A stretch of DNA of 64,000 nucleotides from Bacillus massiliglaciei (GCF_900098925.1 NZ_LT622352.1:175225-239224), one strand, 5' to 3'; shown: positions 47,305-57,044, numbered from the stretch's first letter. A program made the numbers and translations. The notes: a model not told the origin generated them from the sequence alone.

Positions 47305-47589
47305 ATGGCCAAAAGAGAACGCCGAACATTTACTGAAGATTTCAAGCAACAGATCGTGCAGCTGTACCAAAATGGAAAACCAAGAAAAGAGATTATTCGT
47401 GAGTATGACCTTACTCCTTCATCTTTAGATAAGTGGGTGAGTCAGAGTCAAAAGTCAGGTTCTTTTAAGGAGAAAGACAATTTAACAGATGAGCAAAAAG
47501 AATTGATGGAACTCCGAAAAAGAAATATGCAGCTAGAAATGGAAAATGACATTTTAAAGCAAGCCGCGCTGATACTAGGACGAAAGTAA
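47305..47589 (+). CDS. IS3-family OrfA (helix-turn-helix subunit), inner element
   Basis: 94 residues: helix-turn-helix (FTEDFKQQIVQLYQNGKPRK) and a C-terminal leucine-zipper-like region (ELMELRKRNMQLEMEND). ATG at 47305 with GAGGAG upstream. OrfB follows in the -1 frame, as usual for programmed frameshifting in this family. Confidence 0.88.
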   Translation: MAKRERRTFTEDFKQQIVQLYQNGKPRKEIIREYDLTPSSLDKWVSQSQKSGSFKEKDNLTDEQKELMELRKRNMQLEMENDILKQAALILGRK

Positions 47590-47630
47590 ATGTAATCAAG
47601 AATAACCAACACAAATACTCGATATCAGCA

Positions 47631-48404
47631 ATGTGCAAAGTCCTACAACTCCCTAGAATTGTCTATTATTATGAAGTAAAAGAAAGAATTGCAGAGGATC
47701 CCGTTGTCTCTGATGTAGCGTCAAAACTATGGACACGTAAAATCAAAGTAGAATTAAAAAAGCGCGGTCTGATCGTTTCCAGGCGAAGAATCGGGCGCAT
47801 AATGCAGGTACAGGGCCTTGTTTCTTCCTATACAATTACTCAATTTAAACCGCATGCGAAATCCTGTAATGAATCAGAACAGAAGAATGAACTTAATCGT
47901 GCGTTTACCCAGGAACAAGAAATGACCGCAATCGTAAGCGATTTAACATACGTAAGGGTTAATCAAAAATGGAACTACGTATGTGTCTTTGTCGATCTCT
48001 TTAATCGAGAAATCATCGGTTTTAGTACAGGGCCAAATAAAGATGCATTACTCGTTTATCGTGCAATAGCTTCTATTAAGGTCGATCTTAATAAAATACA
48101 GCTATTCCATACCGATCGTGGAAATGAGTTTAAAAACAAATTGATTGATGATGCTTTGAAAACATTTACTATCCAACGATCCTTAAGTATAAAGGGCTGC
48201 CCATATGATAATGCAGTAGCCGAAGCAACATTTAAAATCATCAAAACAGAGTTTGTGAAAGGAAGACATTTTAATAGTTTAGTAGAATTAACAAGGGAAT
48301 TACAAGACTATGTTCACTGGTTTAATAACATACGAATTCATGGAACCCTTGGATATGAAAGCCCAATTGATTACAAGCATAGACACCTTAAAAAAATTGT
48401 CTAG
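47631..48404 (+). CDS. IS3-family OrfB transposase (internal deletion), inner element
   Basis: DDE core complete: IVSDLTYVRV, LFHTDRGNEF and EATFKIIKTEF. The N-terminal region has DVASKLWTRKIKV where the related copy at 51700 reads GIFQNSRQNYGTR, so roughly 10 residues are missing with local frame compensation. The -1 frame extends upstream to the orfA end. May be inactive. 257 residues from the internal ATG. Confidence 0.75.
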   Translation: MCKVLQLPRIVYYYEVKERIAEDPVVSDVASKLWTRKIKVELKKRGLIVSRRRIGRIMQVQGLVSSYTITQFKPHAKSCNESEQKNELNRAFTQEQEMTAIVSDLTYVRVNQKWNYVCVFVDLFNREIIGFSTGPNKDALLVYRAIASIKVDLNKIQLFHTDRGNEFKNKLIDDALKTFTIQRSLSIKGCPYDNAVAEATFKIIKTEFVKGRHFNSLVELTRELQDYVHWFNNIRIHGTLGYESPIDYKHRHLKKIV

Positions 48405-48425
48405 TTTAGTGTAGACATACCATGT

Positions 48426-48785
48426 TTTAAATAGACTGGGAGTGTGTGTTTTGAGTTCGTCGTCGCTTTATATTTTTTTACAGTCTTTAATCGAAGATCC
48501 TCTTCTTTCATGATTCGAGCTACTGTTCTTTGACAAACCGGTATCCCTTTTTTCTCAAGGTCTTTCGCTATCTTCGGACTTCCAAATAGGATTTATGAAC
48601 ATGCTTAACCAGGGTCTTATGGCGTTTGGTTTTTTCACTTTCAGGGCGGTCCACCCATTTATGATATCCGCTTCGTGAAACATTCATAACGTTGCACATC
48701 TTCTCCACACGGAACTTGAAGCGATTCTCGAAGATAAATGAGAAAATTACCGATGGTCTTTCGCGAAGAAGTGCATAGCCTTTTT
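48426..48785 (-). pseudogene. N-terminal part of outer IS3 orfB
   Basis: In the -1 frame relative to orfA after the slippery AAAAAAG (48785-48791): LLRERPSVIFSFIFENRFKF, then MNVSRSGYHKWVDR. One base is missing near 48590, after which IAKDLEKKGIPVCQRTVARI resumes in another frame up to the insertion site. Confidence 0.75.
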
Positions 48786-49028
48786 TAAGATGGCATTCTC
48801 CTCTTCCAAATCACGGAGACGTTTTTGCATGGCTTTTAATTGTTGGTTTTCCGTCATGTTTGGAAGGGCAGCTTCTATAAACTCTTCACCGTATTTCTTT
48901 TTCCAATTGTGAATAGTATTTGGGTTGATATCCAGATCCCTGGCCGTCTGGGCAACTGATTTGTTTTGTTCAATCATCATTTGGACTGTGCTTCTTTTGA
49001 AATCTTCATCAAATGTTTGTCTGCTCAT
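48747..49028 (-). CDS. IS3-family OrfA, outer element
   Basis: 93 residues: helix-turn-helix with AQTARDLDINPNTIHNWKKK and a C-terminal coiled coil LRDLEEENAILKKAM. AAAAAAG frameshift site near its 3' end leads into the broken orfB. AGGTGTCC precedes the ATG. Confidence 0.85.
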   Translation of the reverse strand: MSRQTFDEDFKRSTVQMMIEQNKSVAQTARDLDINPNTIHNWKKKYGEEFIEAALPNMTENQQLKAMQKRLRDLEEENAILKKAMHFFAKDHR

Positions 49029-49088
49029 TTGGACACCTCTTATTATTAGTTATTTTAATAATAAACTGTGTCTACTTTTGAGTCTAAC

Positions 49089-49474
49089 ATCATGGTGCCT
49101 TATTTGGTGGGAATGATTTTACTGCAGCTTGTCTCAATATGAATAGAGCAGATTCAGCCAAATCTATTATTCCTGAGTACGTTAAGTTAAACATAATGCC
49201 TAGTAGCCCATTCCAAATTATTAATGAACAAATTGTTGGAAAAGCGATTGTACAAGGATTGAGAAGAACCAAACTTTTAAAATACTCAAATGGAAGAGAA
49301 TACTTAATGGGTTTAGGGGGAGAGATAGCCGGTTCTTGGCAGTCAGTCAAATGGTTATCTAAACATGCAGCTCCTCATGGATTAAATTATGTTTCTACTC
49401 CGCCAGATAGAATTTTATTTTCACTATTTGCAAGTGCTCAATCAATATTACAATCTTTATATAGTGATATTTGA
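49089..49474 (+). pseudogene. C-terminal fragment of an unidentified protein, cut by the outer IS3 element
   Basis: A plus frame without start runs from the IS boundary (HHGALFGGNDFTAACLNMNR) to a stop at 49472-49474. An internal ATG at 49139 is unlikely to be genuine because coding similarity of composition continues upstream. The reading frame ends 67 bases before the permease gene, so it may be the remains of the first gene of that operon. No family recognised. Confidence 0.55.
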
Positions 49475-49481
49475 TAAATTA

Positions 49482-49518
49482 AAAACGTTTACGTTATATA
49501 CAATAGCGTAAACGTTTT
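49482..49518 (+). promoter_or_regulatory. Inverted repeat ahead of the lactate-permease-like gene
   Basis: Perfect 12-base arms AAAACGTTTACG / CGTAAACGTTTT with a 13-base spacer, 23 bases before the permease ATG. Either a terminator of the fragment upstream or an operator. Confidence 0.6.
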
Positions 49519-49541
49519 ATCCTTCGAAAGGAAAATTAATT

Positions 49542-51065
49542 ATGAATACAATAATAGCATTATTACCATTTGTGTGTGTGTTTGTATTTTTATTTATATT
49601 AAAACAAACGTCGTTGAAGTCAGGACTCCTATCTTACACTGCTACCTTATTTGTCATTTTGATTTACCCTAATTACCATATAGCCATAGAAGGAATCCTA
49701 AATGCTTCCATCAAAGGTTTTTTAATTTCTTTTGTAGCAGCTTATGTTTTGTTTTTTGGTATACTCTTTTTTCACTTAATTAATAATATTGGAGGGATTC
49801 AAACCATTGCTGCCTTTATTTCAGGTGCAACAAATGATCAGCTTTTACAAGTTATATTATTAGTCATGGGACTCTCCCCTCTTTTAGAATCAACGAGTGG
49901 TTTTGGAATAGCATTTATGATTGTAGCACCAATCTTAATTGCATTGGGGTTTACCCCTATTAAAGCAGCTTCTATCGGGCTTGTCAGTTTACTTGCGGTT
50001 CCATGGGGGGCTTTATCTACTGGAACTGTAATAGGTGCACAAATTGGAGGAATTCCTCTCAAGGAAGTAGGGACAGGAACCGCCATCATAAGTGTTCCTA
50101 TATTTATATATTTTTTAGTAATTGCTATTTACTTAGCTGGAGGGAGAAAGGCAATAGGGCATAAATGGAAAGAAATTTTATCAATTTCAATTGTTTTTTC
50201 CCTTACTATGATTCTGTTTAATATTTTTGTAAGTGTAGAGCTAGCTGGTGTTCTTAGTTCCTTAGCTAGTAGTAGTATTGGTTTAATCATAATCAGGATA
50301 AAAAATTCTTCTCAACTTAAAATAACAAATAAAAGTATTGAGGAAACTTCTACATCTAAAAAAACTGACGAAAGTATTAGCCTCATTAAAGTTATGAGCC
50401 CCTACTTATTTTTGACTTTCTCAATTTTCGCTACAAGACTTATACCTTTATTTAAAGAATTTTTGGAATCAAACCTTGTCATTAATTTACCTACTTTTTC
50501 TTTTTCATTAGCTTTACTTTATTCGCCAGGGTTCTGGCTTTTTATTACATGTTTGTATACTATATTCATTTTTAGAATTTCTAAGAGTATAGTATGGATT
50601 TCTATTAAAACTACTATAAAACAATGGGTTCCTTTTGTAATTTCTACTACTGCATTTGTAGCTATTTCCCAACTAATGACAGCATCCAATATGACCGTTG
50701 TTATTGCTAACGCTGCTGGATTAATGTTTGGCACTATATTTATATATATATCTCCTTTTATTGGGGGAATAGGGGGCTTCCTTACAGGTAGTAACACAGG
50801 GTCAAATGCTATGTTTACCCAATTACAAGTTCAAACTGCCACTAAAACTGGCTTACCATTAAATTTAGTTGCTAGTATTCAAAATGCAAGTTCTTCTCAC
50901 GCAACAATGGCTTGTCCTTCTAGGATAGCATTAGGAGCAACATTATGTGGAATTGAATCAGAAGAGAATAGTTTGTTAAAAAAGATGTCTTTAATTGTTA
51001 TCGGGGCAATATTAATAATCATAATTATGACTCCAATTTTATTAATTTTTGGCGACTATTCTTAA
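49542..51065 (+). CDS. L-lactate permease (LctP) family transporter
   Basis: 507 residues, about 12-13 membrane segments. Family motifs: LLVMGLSPLLESTSGFGIAF near 106-125, LAVPWGALSTGTVIGA near 150-165, and GFLTGSNTGSNAMF near 415-428 followed by NASSSHATMACPSR. Imports lactate or related hydroxy-acids with protons. AAGGAAAA upstream. Surrounded by insertion elements. Very A+T-rich. Substrate within the family uncertain. Confidence 0.88.
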   Translation: MNTIIALLPFVCVFVFLFILKQTSLKSGLLSYTATLFVILIYPNYHIAIEGILNASIKGFLISFVAAYVLFFGILFFHLINNIGGIQTIAAFISGATNDQLLQVILLVMGLSPLLESTSGFGIAFMIVAPILIALGFTPIKAASIGLVSLLAVPWGALSTGTVIGAQIGGIPLKEVGTGTAIISVPIFIYFLVIAIYLAGGRKAIGHKWKEILSISIVFSLTMILFNIFVSVELAGVLSSLASSSIGLIIIRIKNSSQLKITNKSIEETSTSKKTDESISLIKVMSPYLFLTFSIFATRLIPLFKEFLESNLVINLPTFSFSLALLYSPGFWLFITCLYTIFIFRISKSIVWISIKTTIKQWVPFVISTTAFVAISQLMTASNMTVVIANAAGLMFGTIFIYISPFIGGIGGFLTGSNTGSNAMFTQLQVQTATKTGLPLNLVASIQNASSSHATMACPSRIALGATLCGIESEENSLLKKMSLIVIGAILIIIIMTPILLIFGDYS

Positions 51066-51220
51066 AAAACCTAGGCTTAAATTTGTAATTCAGAGATTGT
51101 ATTCCTCAAGACTAAAAAGACTAAGAGAACTATCTAGTTACCGAGCCTTGCCCTTCATGAAATCAAGCTATCCATAGAAAAAGCTATTGTGTAAAAATTT
51201 GAACAGTAGTTTATCTTGTT
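51066..51220. other. Intergenic region
   Basis: No gene or clear hairpin seen between the permease stop and the IS remnant. Confidence 0.4.
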
Positions 51221-51750
51221 TGGATAGGCTAAACTTAGTTGGACAGAAAATCAAGGTCAAGTAGACTACAGATACCATACTAGAGGAGAATCTACAATGA
51301 CTAAAAAGAACGCCGGACCTTTACTGAAGACTTTAAGAAACAGATGGTGCAGTTGTACCAACATGGAAAACCTAGAAAAGAAATAATTCGAGAGTATGAT
51401 CTCACCACCCCTTCTTCACTAAGTGGGTCAAACAGAGTGAAACATCTGGTTCATTTAAAGAAAAGGACCAGATGTCAGATGAACAGAAAGAACTGTTTAA
51501 ACTTCGAAAGAGAAATAAGCAATTGGAAATGGAGAATGATATTTTAAAGCTAGCCGCGCTGATACTAGGACGAAAGTAAATTAATCAAGAATAACCAGCA
51601 CAAATACTTGATATCAGCAATGTGCAAAGTTCTGCAGATTCCAAGAAGCACTTATTACTACGAATCGAAAGAAAGGCCTTCGGAAGACGACATTACGTCT
51701 CACATCATTGGAATTTTCCAAAACAGCCGTCAGAATTACGGTACCCGATG
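51221..51750 (+). mobile_element. Left part of an IS3-family element related to the inner element, truncated
   Basis: Starts with the same inverted repeat TGGATAGGCTAAACTTAGTT as at 47229 and contains an orfA (51297-51580) broken by at least two frameshifts, plus the start of orfB (up to QNYGTR near 51745). There it joins an unrelated orfB piece. Dead. Confidence 0.75.
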
Positions 51751-52580
51751 TCCTTGAAGTAATAGGTATTCCTGAAGCGACGTATCATGATCACATCCAA
51801 CAATGTAAGAAAGAAGATCCTGATCAAAAATGGAAAGATATCATTCAAGAATTGTTTAAAAAACATAAAGGACGATACGGATACCGCCGGATTCATTCAG
51901 AATTAAAAGCACAAGTTCATGTCATCAATCATAAAAAAGTGCAGCGTATTATGAGGGTGTTAGACTTAAAATGTGGAAAATTCACACGTAAAATTCCGTT
52001 ATAATTCTTACAAAGGGAAAGTGGGAAAAGTGGTTAAAAAACGTTGGAACCGTCGGTTTACTGCACCTTACCAAAAATTAGTAACAGATGTGACAGAGTT
52101 TAAATCTACAGGAAATGAAAAACTGTATTTAAGTCCGATATTAGACCTTCATAACAGTGAAATTATCTCTTTCGGGATTTCTAACAGACCCACATTGGAT
52201 TTGGTTTTAGCCCCATTGGACCAAGCAATAGATCTTGTTAAAAATGAAGCCGGCTATCGCACAACGATTCATTCAGACCAAGGCTGGCAGCATCAACATA
52301 ATAAATGGGTGAAGGCACTAAAGATCAACAAAATTTTTCAAAGTATGTCCCGAAAAGCCAAATGTGCAGATAACGCAGCTATGGAGAATTTCTTTGGGAT
52401 TCTGAAACAGGAAATGTATTACGGAGAAGAACTCATGTCGTACGGTGAGCTTAAGAAAAAAATAGCAGAGTACATAGATTATTATAACAACATACGGATT
52501 AAGCAAAAATTGGCTGGCTTAAGTCCAGTGCAATACCGAACTCAAACCAGCCGACCAGCTGCATAATATAAACTCTAACT
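51751..52580 (+). pseudogene. IS150-type orfB transposase fragment
   Basis: Lacks its start. The first part (to about 51995) reads LEVIGIPEATYHDHIQQ and GRYGYRRIHSEL; after a frameshift near 51980 the frame 51973-52566 carries the DDE core KLVTDVTEFKS, IHSDQGWQHQ and NAAMENFFGILKQEMYY, ending LAGLSPVQYRTQTSR. IS150-group orfB. Its left end is fused to the foregoing IS remnant and its right end to the ISL3 fragment. Confidence 0.75.
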
Positions 52581-53133
52581 TTATGGTGTTTTTATAACGG
52601 TTCGGAAGGATATCCAATGGTTTTTTTGTAATTCCATCGGCAATGATGAGTTGGTATTTTCCCTCCCGTGTATCTCCTTTATACTCATCAATCGCGATGA
52701 AAGAAAGCAGCTTTTCCATGGGACGTATTTCACTTCGGGACAAACGGTTAAACAGGCGGACAATGGTGGAGGAAGAGGGACCGTAGGTTTTCCCCTGTTT
52801 CCTTGAACGTCTTTCCTTAATCGCCCGTATGGTCACTGCCTGCTTCCACTCAATCGATGCACGCTGATAACGCTGAACAAACGAGTTTTGTTCTGAAAAA
52901 CGCTTCCCGCATTCACAGGTATAACGCCTGCGTTTATAAAAAATCTTGGTCTTCCTTTTGAACCACTTTAAGTGCTTGATTTTTTGCATCCGATAGTCAT
53001 GAACACGGGAGGTTCGTACTCCGCAGGTGGGACACAGGAGGAGTTTTTGTTCCATCTCCACATACACTCTCACGATATCCTCCACTTGTTTCACTTTAGA
53101 AATGATAACTCCTTTTAAACCGGGAATATTCAT
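52581..53133 (-). pseudogene. ISL3-family transposase, truncated
   Basis: ATG at 53133. N-terminal zinc finger with CPTCG and CECGKRF pairs (about residues 35-85), helix-turn-helix KTYGPSSSTIVRLFNRL, then the first DDE Asp in FIAIDEYKGD and DILPNRYKNTIK, where similarity ends. About 185 of the usual 400 or so residues remain. Confidence 0.8.
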
Positions 53134-53265
53134 GGTAAAATTTATATGCACGCAACTCCGTTCTCTACTTGTTTCTCGTCAATTCAAGTATAAAGGAATT
53201 GGATGTTTGCGTGTATTTTTTATGCAAACGAATTGTACAGATACCCCTACAAATAGTATAGAGCC
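52581..53265 (-). mobile_element. ISL3-family element, 5' part only
   Basis: Right end GGCTCTATACTATTTG (minus strand, from 53265) matches the end at 1-126. Contains the first about 190 codons of the transposase; the remainder was replaced by the IS150-type fragment around 52580. Confidence 0.75.
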
Positions 53266-53403
53266 TCTTTTCAATCATGTAAAAAGGATGGGATTCCTAT
53301 TCCCCCCTTCTTTTTCCTGCTTTTTCTTCCTGGCCTGTGTCCACATGTTCTCCACAGGCATATCAGAACTTTATTTTGATTATGACAGGCGTTTATTATG
53401 GAG

Positions 53404-54777
53404 TTACACTTTTAATTTTATCAACGCACAGCACTCCACATGTGTCGTCATCGGAAACATATCAACCGGCTGCACTTCAACGGTTTGGTATCCGCCTGCT
53501 TCCAAGATCTTTAGGTCCCTTGCCAGTGTTGCCGGGTTGCAGGAGACGTAGACGACTTTTTTTGGTTTCATTTCGATGATGGTGTTGAGCAGGGCTTCGT
53601 CGCAGCCTTTTCGCGGCGGATCGACGACGAGGACATCTGCCCGGTTGCCTTTGGCATACCAGTCCGGGATGACGGTTTCTGCTTCCCCAACGGCAAATTC
53701 AGCGTTATCGATGCTGTTCAGTTCGGCGTTGCGGCGGGCGTCTTCAATCGCTTCCTTCACGATTTCAACTCCGAAGACCTTCTTCGCCTTCTGCGCCAGG
53801 AAAAGGGAAATCGTCCCGATGCCGCAATACGCATCAATGACTGATTCCTCGCCGGTCAGGCCTGCATATTCAAGCGCTTTTTCGTACAGCACCTTTGTCT
53901 GGTCTGGATTGACCTGGTAAAAGGAAAGCGGCGAAATTGCAAATTTCACGTTTCCGATGTAGTCATAAATGACTTCATTTCCCCACAGCAGATTAGTCTG
54001 CTCGCCAAGGATGACGTTCGTTTTTTTCGAATTGACGTTTTGGACGATCGACTTTACATGCGGCAGCTGGCTGATCAGCTCCTGGACGATTTTTTCCTTG
54101 AACGGCAATTCTTTCGTTCTCGTCACGATCACGATCATCAGCTCGCCCGTCTGCTTGCCGTACCGAGCCATGATATGGCGGATGACGCCCTTATGCTTTT
54201 CTTCATCATACGCTGGAATTCCAAGATCACTTACAATCTTTTTCACCGCTCTGACCGCTTCATTGATGGCAGGATGCTGGATCAGGCTTTCGTCCGCATC
54301 GACGATTTCATGGCTGCGCGGCTTGAAGAATCCGGCAATCAGCTTGCCGTCCTTCTCCCCGACAGGCACCTGGGCCTTATTCCGATAATGGAAGGGCTCG
54401 TCCATTCCGATGATAGGGTGCACCTTGACGTCACTGAGATTCCCGATCCGCTTCAGCACTTCCCGCACCTGCTTTTCCTTGAAATGGAGCTGGCCTTCAT
54501 AGCTCATATGCTGGAGCTGGCAGCCGCCATATTTTGAAACGTCCTCCGGAAGAATCGCCGTCCGGTACGGGCTTGGTTCAACAACTTCCATCAGTCTTGC
54601 GAAGCCGTAGCCTTTATTGGCCTTCAGGACCTTGATTTTGGCCTTTTCCCCCGGCAGAGCATTTGGAATGAAGAGCGGGTAGCCGTCTACCTTGGCAACC
54701 CCTGCCCCGTCATGGGTCAAGTCCTCCACCTGTACTTCTATATAATCGTTCTTTGCAACTGGGGCTGTTTTTTTCAT
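53404..54777 (-). CDS. rlmCD: 23S rRNA (uracil-C5)-methyltransferase RlmCD type
   Basis: 457 residues from ATG at 54777 (AAGGGAAGATG upstream). N-terminal TRAM domain (about residues 8-70), then the RumA/TrmA fold with SAM site [16 protein letters not shown] (near 318), DPPRKGCD (near 390) and catalytic Cys in VYVSCNP (near 420). In B. subtilis the homologous YefA methylates both U747 and U1939 and lies just after dgkB. Here dgkB lies 3.2 kb upstream on the same strand, separated by inserted genes. Confidence 0.9.
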   Translation of the reverse strand: MKKTAPVAKNDYIEVQVEDLTHDGAGVAKVDGYPLFIPNALPGEKAKIKVLKANKGYGFARLMEVVEPSPYRTAILPEDVSKYGGCQLQHMSYEGQLHFKEKQVREVLKRIGNLSDVKVHPIIGMDEPFHYRNKAQVPVGEKDGKLIAGFFKPRSHEIVDADESLIQHPAINEAVRAVKKIVSDLGIPAYDEEKHKGVIRHIMARYGKQTGELMIVIVTRTKELPFKEKIVQELISQLPHVKSIVQNVNSKKTNVILGEQTNLLWGNEVIYDYIGNVKFAISPLSFYQVNPDQTKVLYEKALEYAGLTGEESVIDAYCGIGTISLFLAQKAKKVFGVEIVKEAIEDARRNAELNSIDNAEFAVGEAETVIPDWYAKGNRADVLVVDPPRKGCDEALLNTIIEMKPKKVVYVSCNPATLARDLKILEAGGYQTVEVQPVDMFPMTTHVECCALIKLKV

Positions 54778-54957
54778 ATCATCTTCCCTTTTCTTATTCA
54801 ATCTAGCAGTCATTGTACCATAAACCGTTCCTTTCTCACAAAAACCCTCACCATCTGAATCCTTTCTCATACAATATAGCAGGAAAAAATTTTGAAACGG
54901 ACATGCATAAAAAATGGCAAGGAGATGAAAAATAAGGAAAAAAGGAAGGTGGAAGTA

Positions 54958-55176
54958 ATGGGTTTATTCAGCAGCATATCGGCGTGGAATGCAGCCCGGG
55001 CAGAAAAACATCGTGTAAAAATGGAGGAAAGGGGATTTTGTCCGGACTGTAACGGCCGGGGATACAGCCCGTTTGTTCCGACAGAATATCATTTCTCGGA
55101 CATTTACGATTGCCCGGGTTGCAACGGCAGCGGCAAATATGAAGACTGGGCGAACATGAACGGAACGCAGATGTAA
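54958..55176 (+). CDS. Small protein with two DnaJ-type CxxCxGxG motifs
   Basis: 72 residues from ATG at 54958 (AAGGTGG upstream; an earlier frame start lacks a site). Two zinc-binding units CPDCNGRGY (near 27-35) and [10 protein letters not shown] (near 52-61), plus an N-terminal amphipathic helix. Resembles the cysteine-rich region of DnaJ standing alone. Function unknown. Terminator at 55194. Confidence 0.75.
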   Translation: MGLFSSISAWNAARAEKHRVKMEERGFCPDCNGRGYSPFVPTEYHFSDIYDCPGCNGSGKYEDWANMNGTQM

Positions 55177-55193
55177 CGGTAGATCCAATCGTA

Positions 55194-55228
55194 CAAAAAG
55201 GCTCTTTTAATAAGGAAGAGCCTTTTTT
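55194..55228 (+). terminator. Terminator after the CxxCxGxG gene
   Basis: Stem AAGGCTCTT / AAGAGCCTT with flanking A and T runs. Confidence 0.8.
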
Positions 55229-55409
55229 GACGTGGGCTTTATTTTCTTTTTATGGCACAGCCTGCGATAAAAGGACAAGAAGTTATATCTTTTGATGCCG
55301 TCCTTCCATTTCTGAATACTTACAAAATGTGAAACCATTTGTTGTTGAAATAGATATAGATGCATTTAAACATTAAAGTAACAGATACCTGACCCTAATT
55401 TTAGTTTAA
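55229..55409. other. Intergenic region
   Basis: A+T-rich, no supported gene. A short plus frame from 55254 (MAQPAIKGQEVISF) stops after 26 codons. Confidence 0.35.
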
Positions 55410-55813
55410 CTACTCTTCATTTTTCACCTTTCCGTAACTGCTTACTTTGAAACCATCCAAATAATCTACAGCAGCAAAGAGAACATTCAAATCAAATAAT
55501 GAGCCTACTCTTCTCTTTCTTCCCATTCTCCGGTTCCATCGACAGTGAATTCATTCATGTAATTTACCATAGCATAAATCTTTTCATCTTTATCTTTCTT
55601 ATTAAACCCGGAAACGAAAACAATCCCTACATCTTCATCCTCTATTTGTGTATGATCTACTACAAACTCTATATCTTCTTCTACTATAAAATATTCTTTC
55701 GTCGCTATTATTGCTTTTCTCTCAATATCCTCTCGATCCACGCCGGCCTCCTTATTACATCCTGCTACCAAAACTATTATTATTTTTAAAAAAACCCAAA
55801 AAAACTTATGTAT
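55410..55813 (-). pseudogene. Small lipoprotein, start lost and frameshifted; candidate immunity gene
   Basis: The minus strand encodes a signal peptide KFFWVFLKIIIVLVAGC with a clear lipobox, but the codon in the start position is ATA (55811-55813); TTG at 55771 is inside the signal. The main frame stops at 55505, yet a shift of one base there gives a further 30 residues (GSLFDLNVLFAAVDYLDGF) to a stop at 55410. Acidic, about 130 residues if whole. Divergent from the lipase gene and 69 bases from it, the position expected for an immunity lipoprotein. No family recognised. Confidence 0.5.
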
Positions 55814-55881
55814 CTCTCTCGCCTCTTTCTAATCGGCCGTTTATAATTTTATTATAGTCTTTATGGAAATAGGTATCAATT

Positions 55882-57018
55882 ATGGTAAATAAAGTATCAG
55901 ATAAAGAATACCAAAAACTCAGTTCCCTCGCTTACTATAATGACATCCCAAAAACTTATATAATTAAAGGAAATGGTCTTAAGCAAAAGTGGACACTTAT
56001 TATAGATAAAGATTTAAAAACATACGATCCTAACACTGGTTTGGATGCTGCAGTATATAAAAAAGGAAATAACGTGGTTGTTGCATTCGGAGGAACAAAA
56101 AACCTAACAGATCTAGGAGTAGATATAAAATATGTAGTTGGAGGCGTTTCCACAGAAGAAATAATACCTGAGTATGGAACAGATAGGTCTGACTGGTATG
56201 GGAAAAAGAAAGTTAAAACAAATCAATTTGCTCAATCTGAAAGGTTAGTCAAACAAGTAAAAGAAAAATACAGCACCCAGCCAAATATAAGGATAAGTAC
56301 AACAGGACACTCCTTAGGCGGAGCAGAGGCAGGATACTCTGCTGCCATTAATAAGGTCAAAGCCGTCACCTTTAGCGCACCTAACGTTGTTCATTTACTC
56401 CCGGCTGATTTACAAAAGGATGTTAAAGCTGGAAAATATAATAAGGTCATTGTGAATTATATACATCCTAAAGACTCCATAGGCGCTGGAGGAATTAGAG
56501 AGTGGGAACGTCATATTGGCTCCAGTTTTTATATAGGTTATAACTTTGAGTTCGAAAACTATAAAAATAAGGCCATATTTCCCAGGTTCCTCGCTTCCAT
56601 AACAGGAGATAAAAAATCTGATCAAGAATATTGGCACGGTTTACAGCATTACAAGTTTGATGAATTAGGCAACCTTTCTGTTCCTGAGTTAACGAATGTT
56701 GAAACTGGAGAAAGGCTTTGGCAATCACCCAACTTTGTTTCTGCTGATACTGTATCCATTGAGGTCACACCAAATGATTTAACAGCTCTTGCTGACGAAC
56801 TTCAGGAAATATATAAACGTGTGGATGCATTATGTGATGAAAACCGGACAAAAATTAATCAACTAAATTCAATAGTTATCAATGCAGGGGTGCAAAATAA
56901 AGTACTCCATACCCTTAATAACTTCCAGAAATGGTTTGGAGAAGCGACGCATGACTTAACAACTGCACTTAATGAAAGTGCTGACAAGTATGGCAGCAGA
57001 TACTCCAAGAGAATCTAA
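55882..57018 (+). CDS. Lipase with C-terminal LXG-like helical domain (candidate type VII-secreted toxin)
   Basis: 378 residues. Residues 1-290 are an alpha/beta-hydrolase of the lipase-3/DUF2974 kind: ALAYYND-like start, VVVAFGGTKN near 72, the nucleophile motif TTGHSLGGAEAGY near 142-154, Asp and His candidates in IHPKDSIG (near 197) and WHGLQHYKF (near 253). Residues about 295-378 are all helical (VTPNDLTALADELQEIY ... FQKWFGEATHDLTTAL), resembling a WXG100/LXG targeting domain placed at the C-terminus. No signal peptide. This is the reversed domain order of the S. aureus type VII lipase toxin TslA. A small helical gene follows. Confidence 0.75.
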   Translation: MVNKVSDKEYQKLSSLAYYNDIPKTYIIKGNGLKQKWTLIIDKDLKTYDPNTGLDAAVYKKGNNVVVAFGGTKNLTDLGVDIKYVVGGVSTEEIIPEYGTDRSDWYGKKKVKTNQFAQSERLVKQVKEKYSTQPNIRISTTGHSLGGAEAGYSAAINKVKAVTFSAPNVVHLLPADLQKDVKAGKYNKVIVNYIHPKDSIGAGGIREWERHIGSSFYIGYNFEFENYKNKAIFPRFLASITGDKKSDQEYWHGLQHYKFDELGNLSVPELTNVETGERLWQSPNFVSADTVSIEVTPNDLTALADELQEIYKRVDALCDENRTKINQLNSIVINAGVQNKVLHTLNNFQKWFGEATHDLTTALNESADKYGSRYSKRI

Positions 57019-57044
57019 GAGCTTAGGAGGATTTAAGGACTAAC

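Larger units (their letters stand above)
47229..48422 (+). mobile_element. IS3-family element (inner)
   Basis: 1194 bases. Left end TGGATAGGCTACACTTAGTT and right end AGTTTAGTGTAGACATACCA are imperfect inverted repeats. The 3-base target duplication TGT is present at 47226-47228 and 48423-48425, as expected for IS3. A related left portion occurs at 51221. Inserted in the opposite orientation to the outer element. Confidence 0.85.
46566..49088 (-). mobile_element. IS3-family element (outer), interrupted by a second IS3-family element
   Basis: Ends are related inverted repeats: TTAGGTCAATAAAGTAAACACAA on the left and the complement of TTAGACTCAAAAGTAGACACAG on the right. It holds orfA, and orfB in two pieces on the minus strand. 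It is inactive: a frameshift in orfB near 48590 and the insertion at 47229-48422. Its right end cuts an upstream gene at about 49088. Confidence 0.75.
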
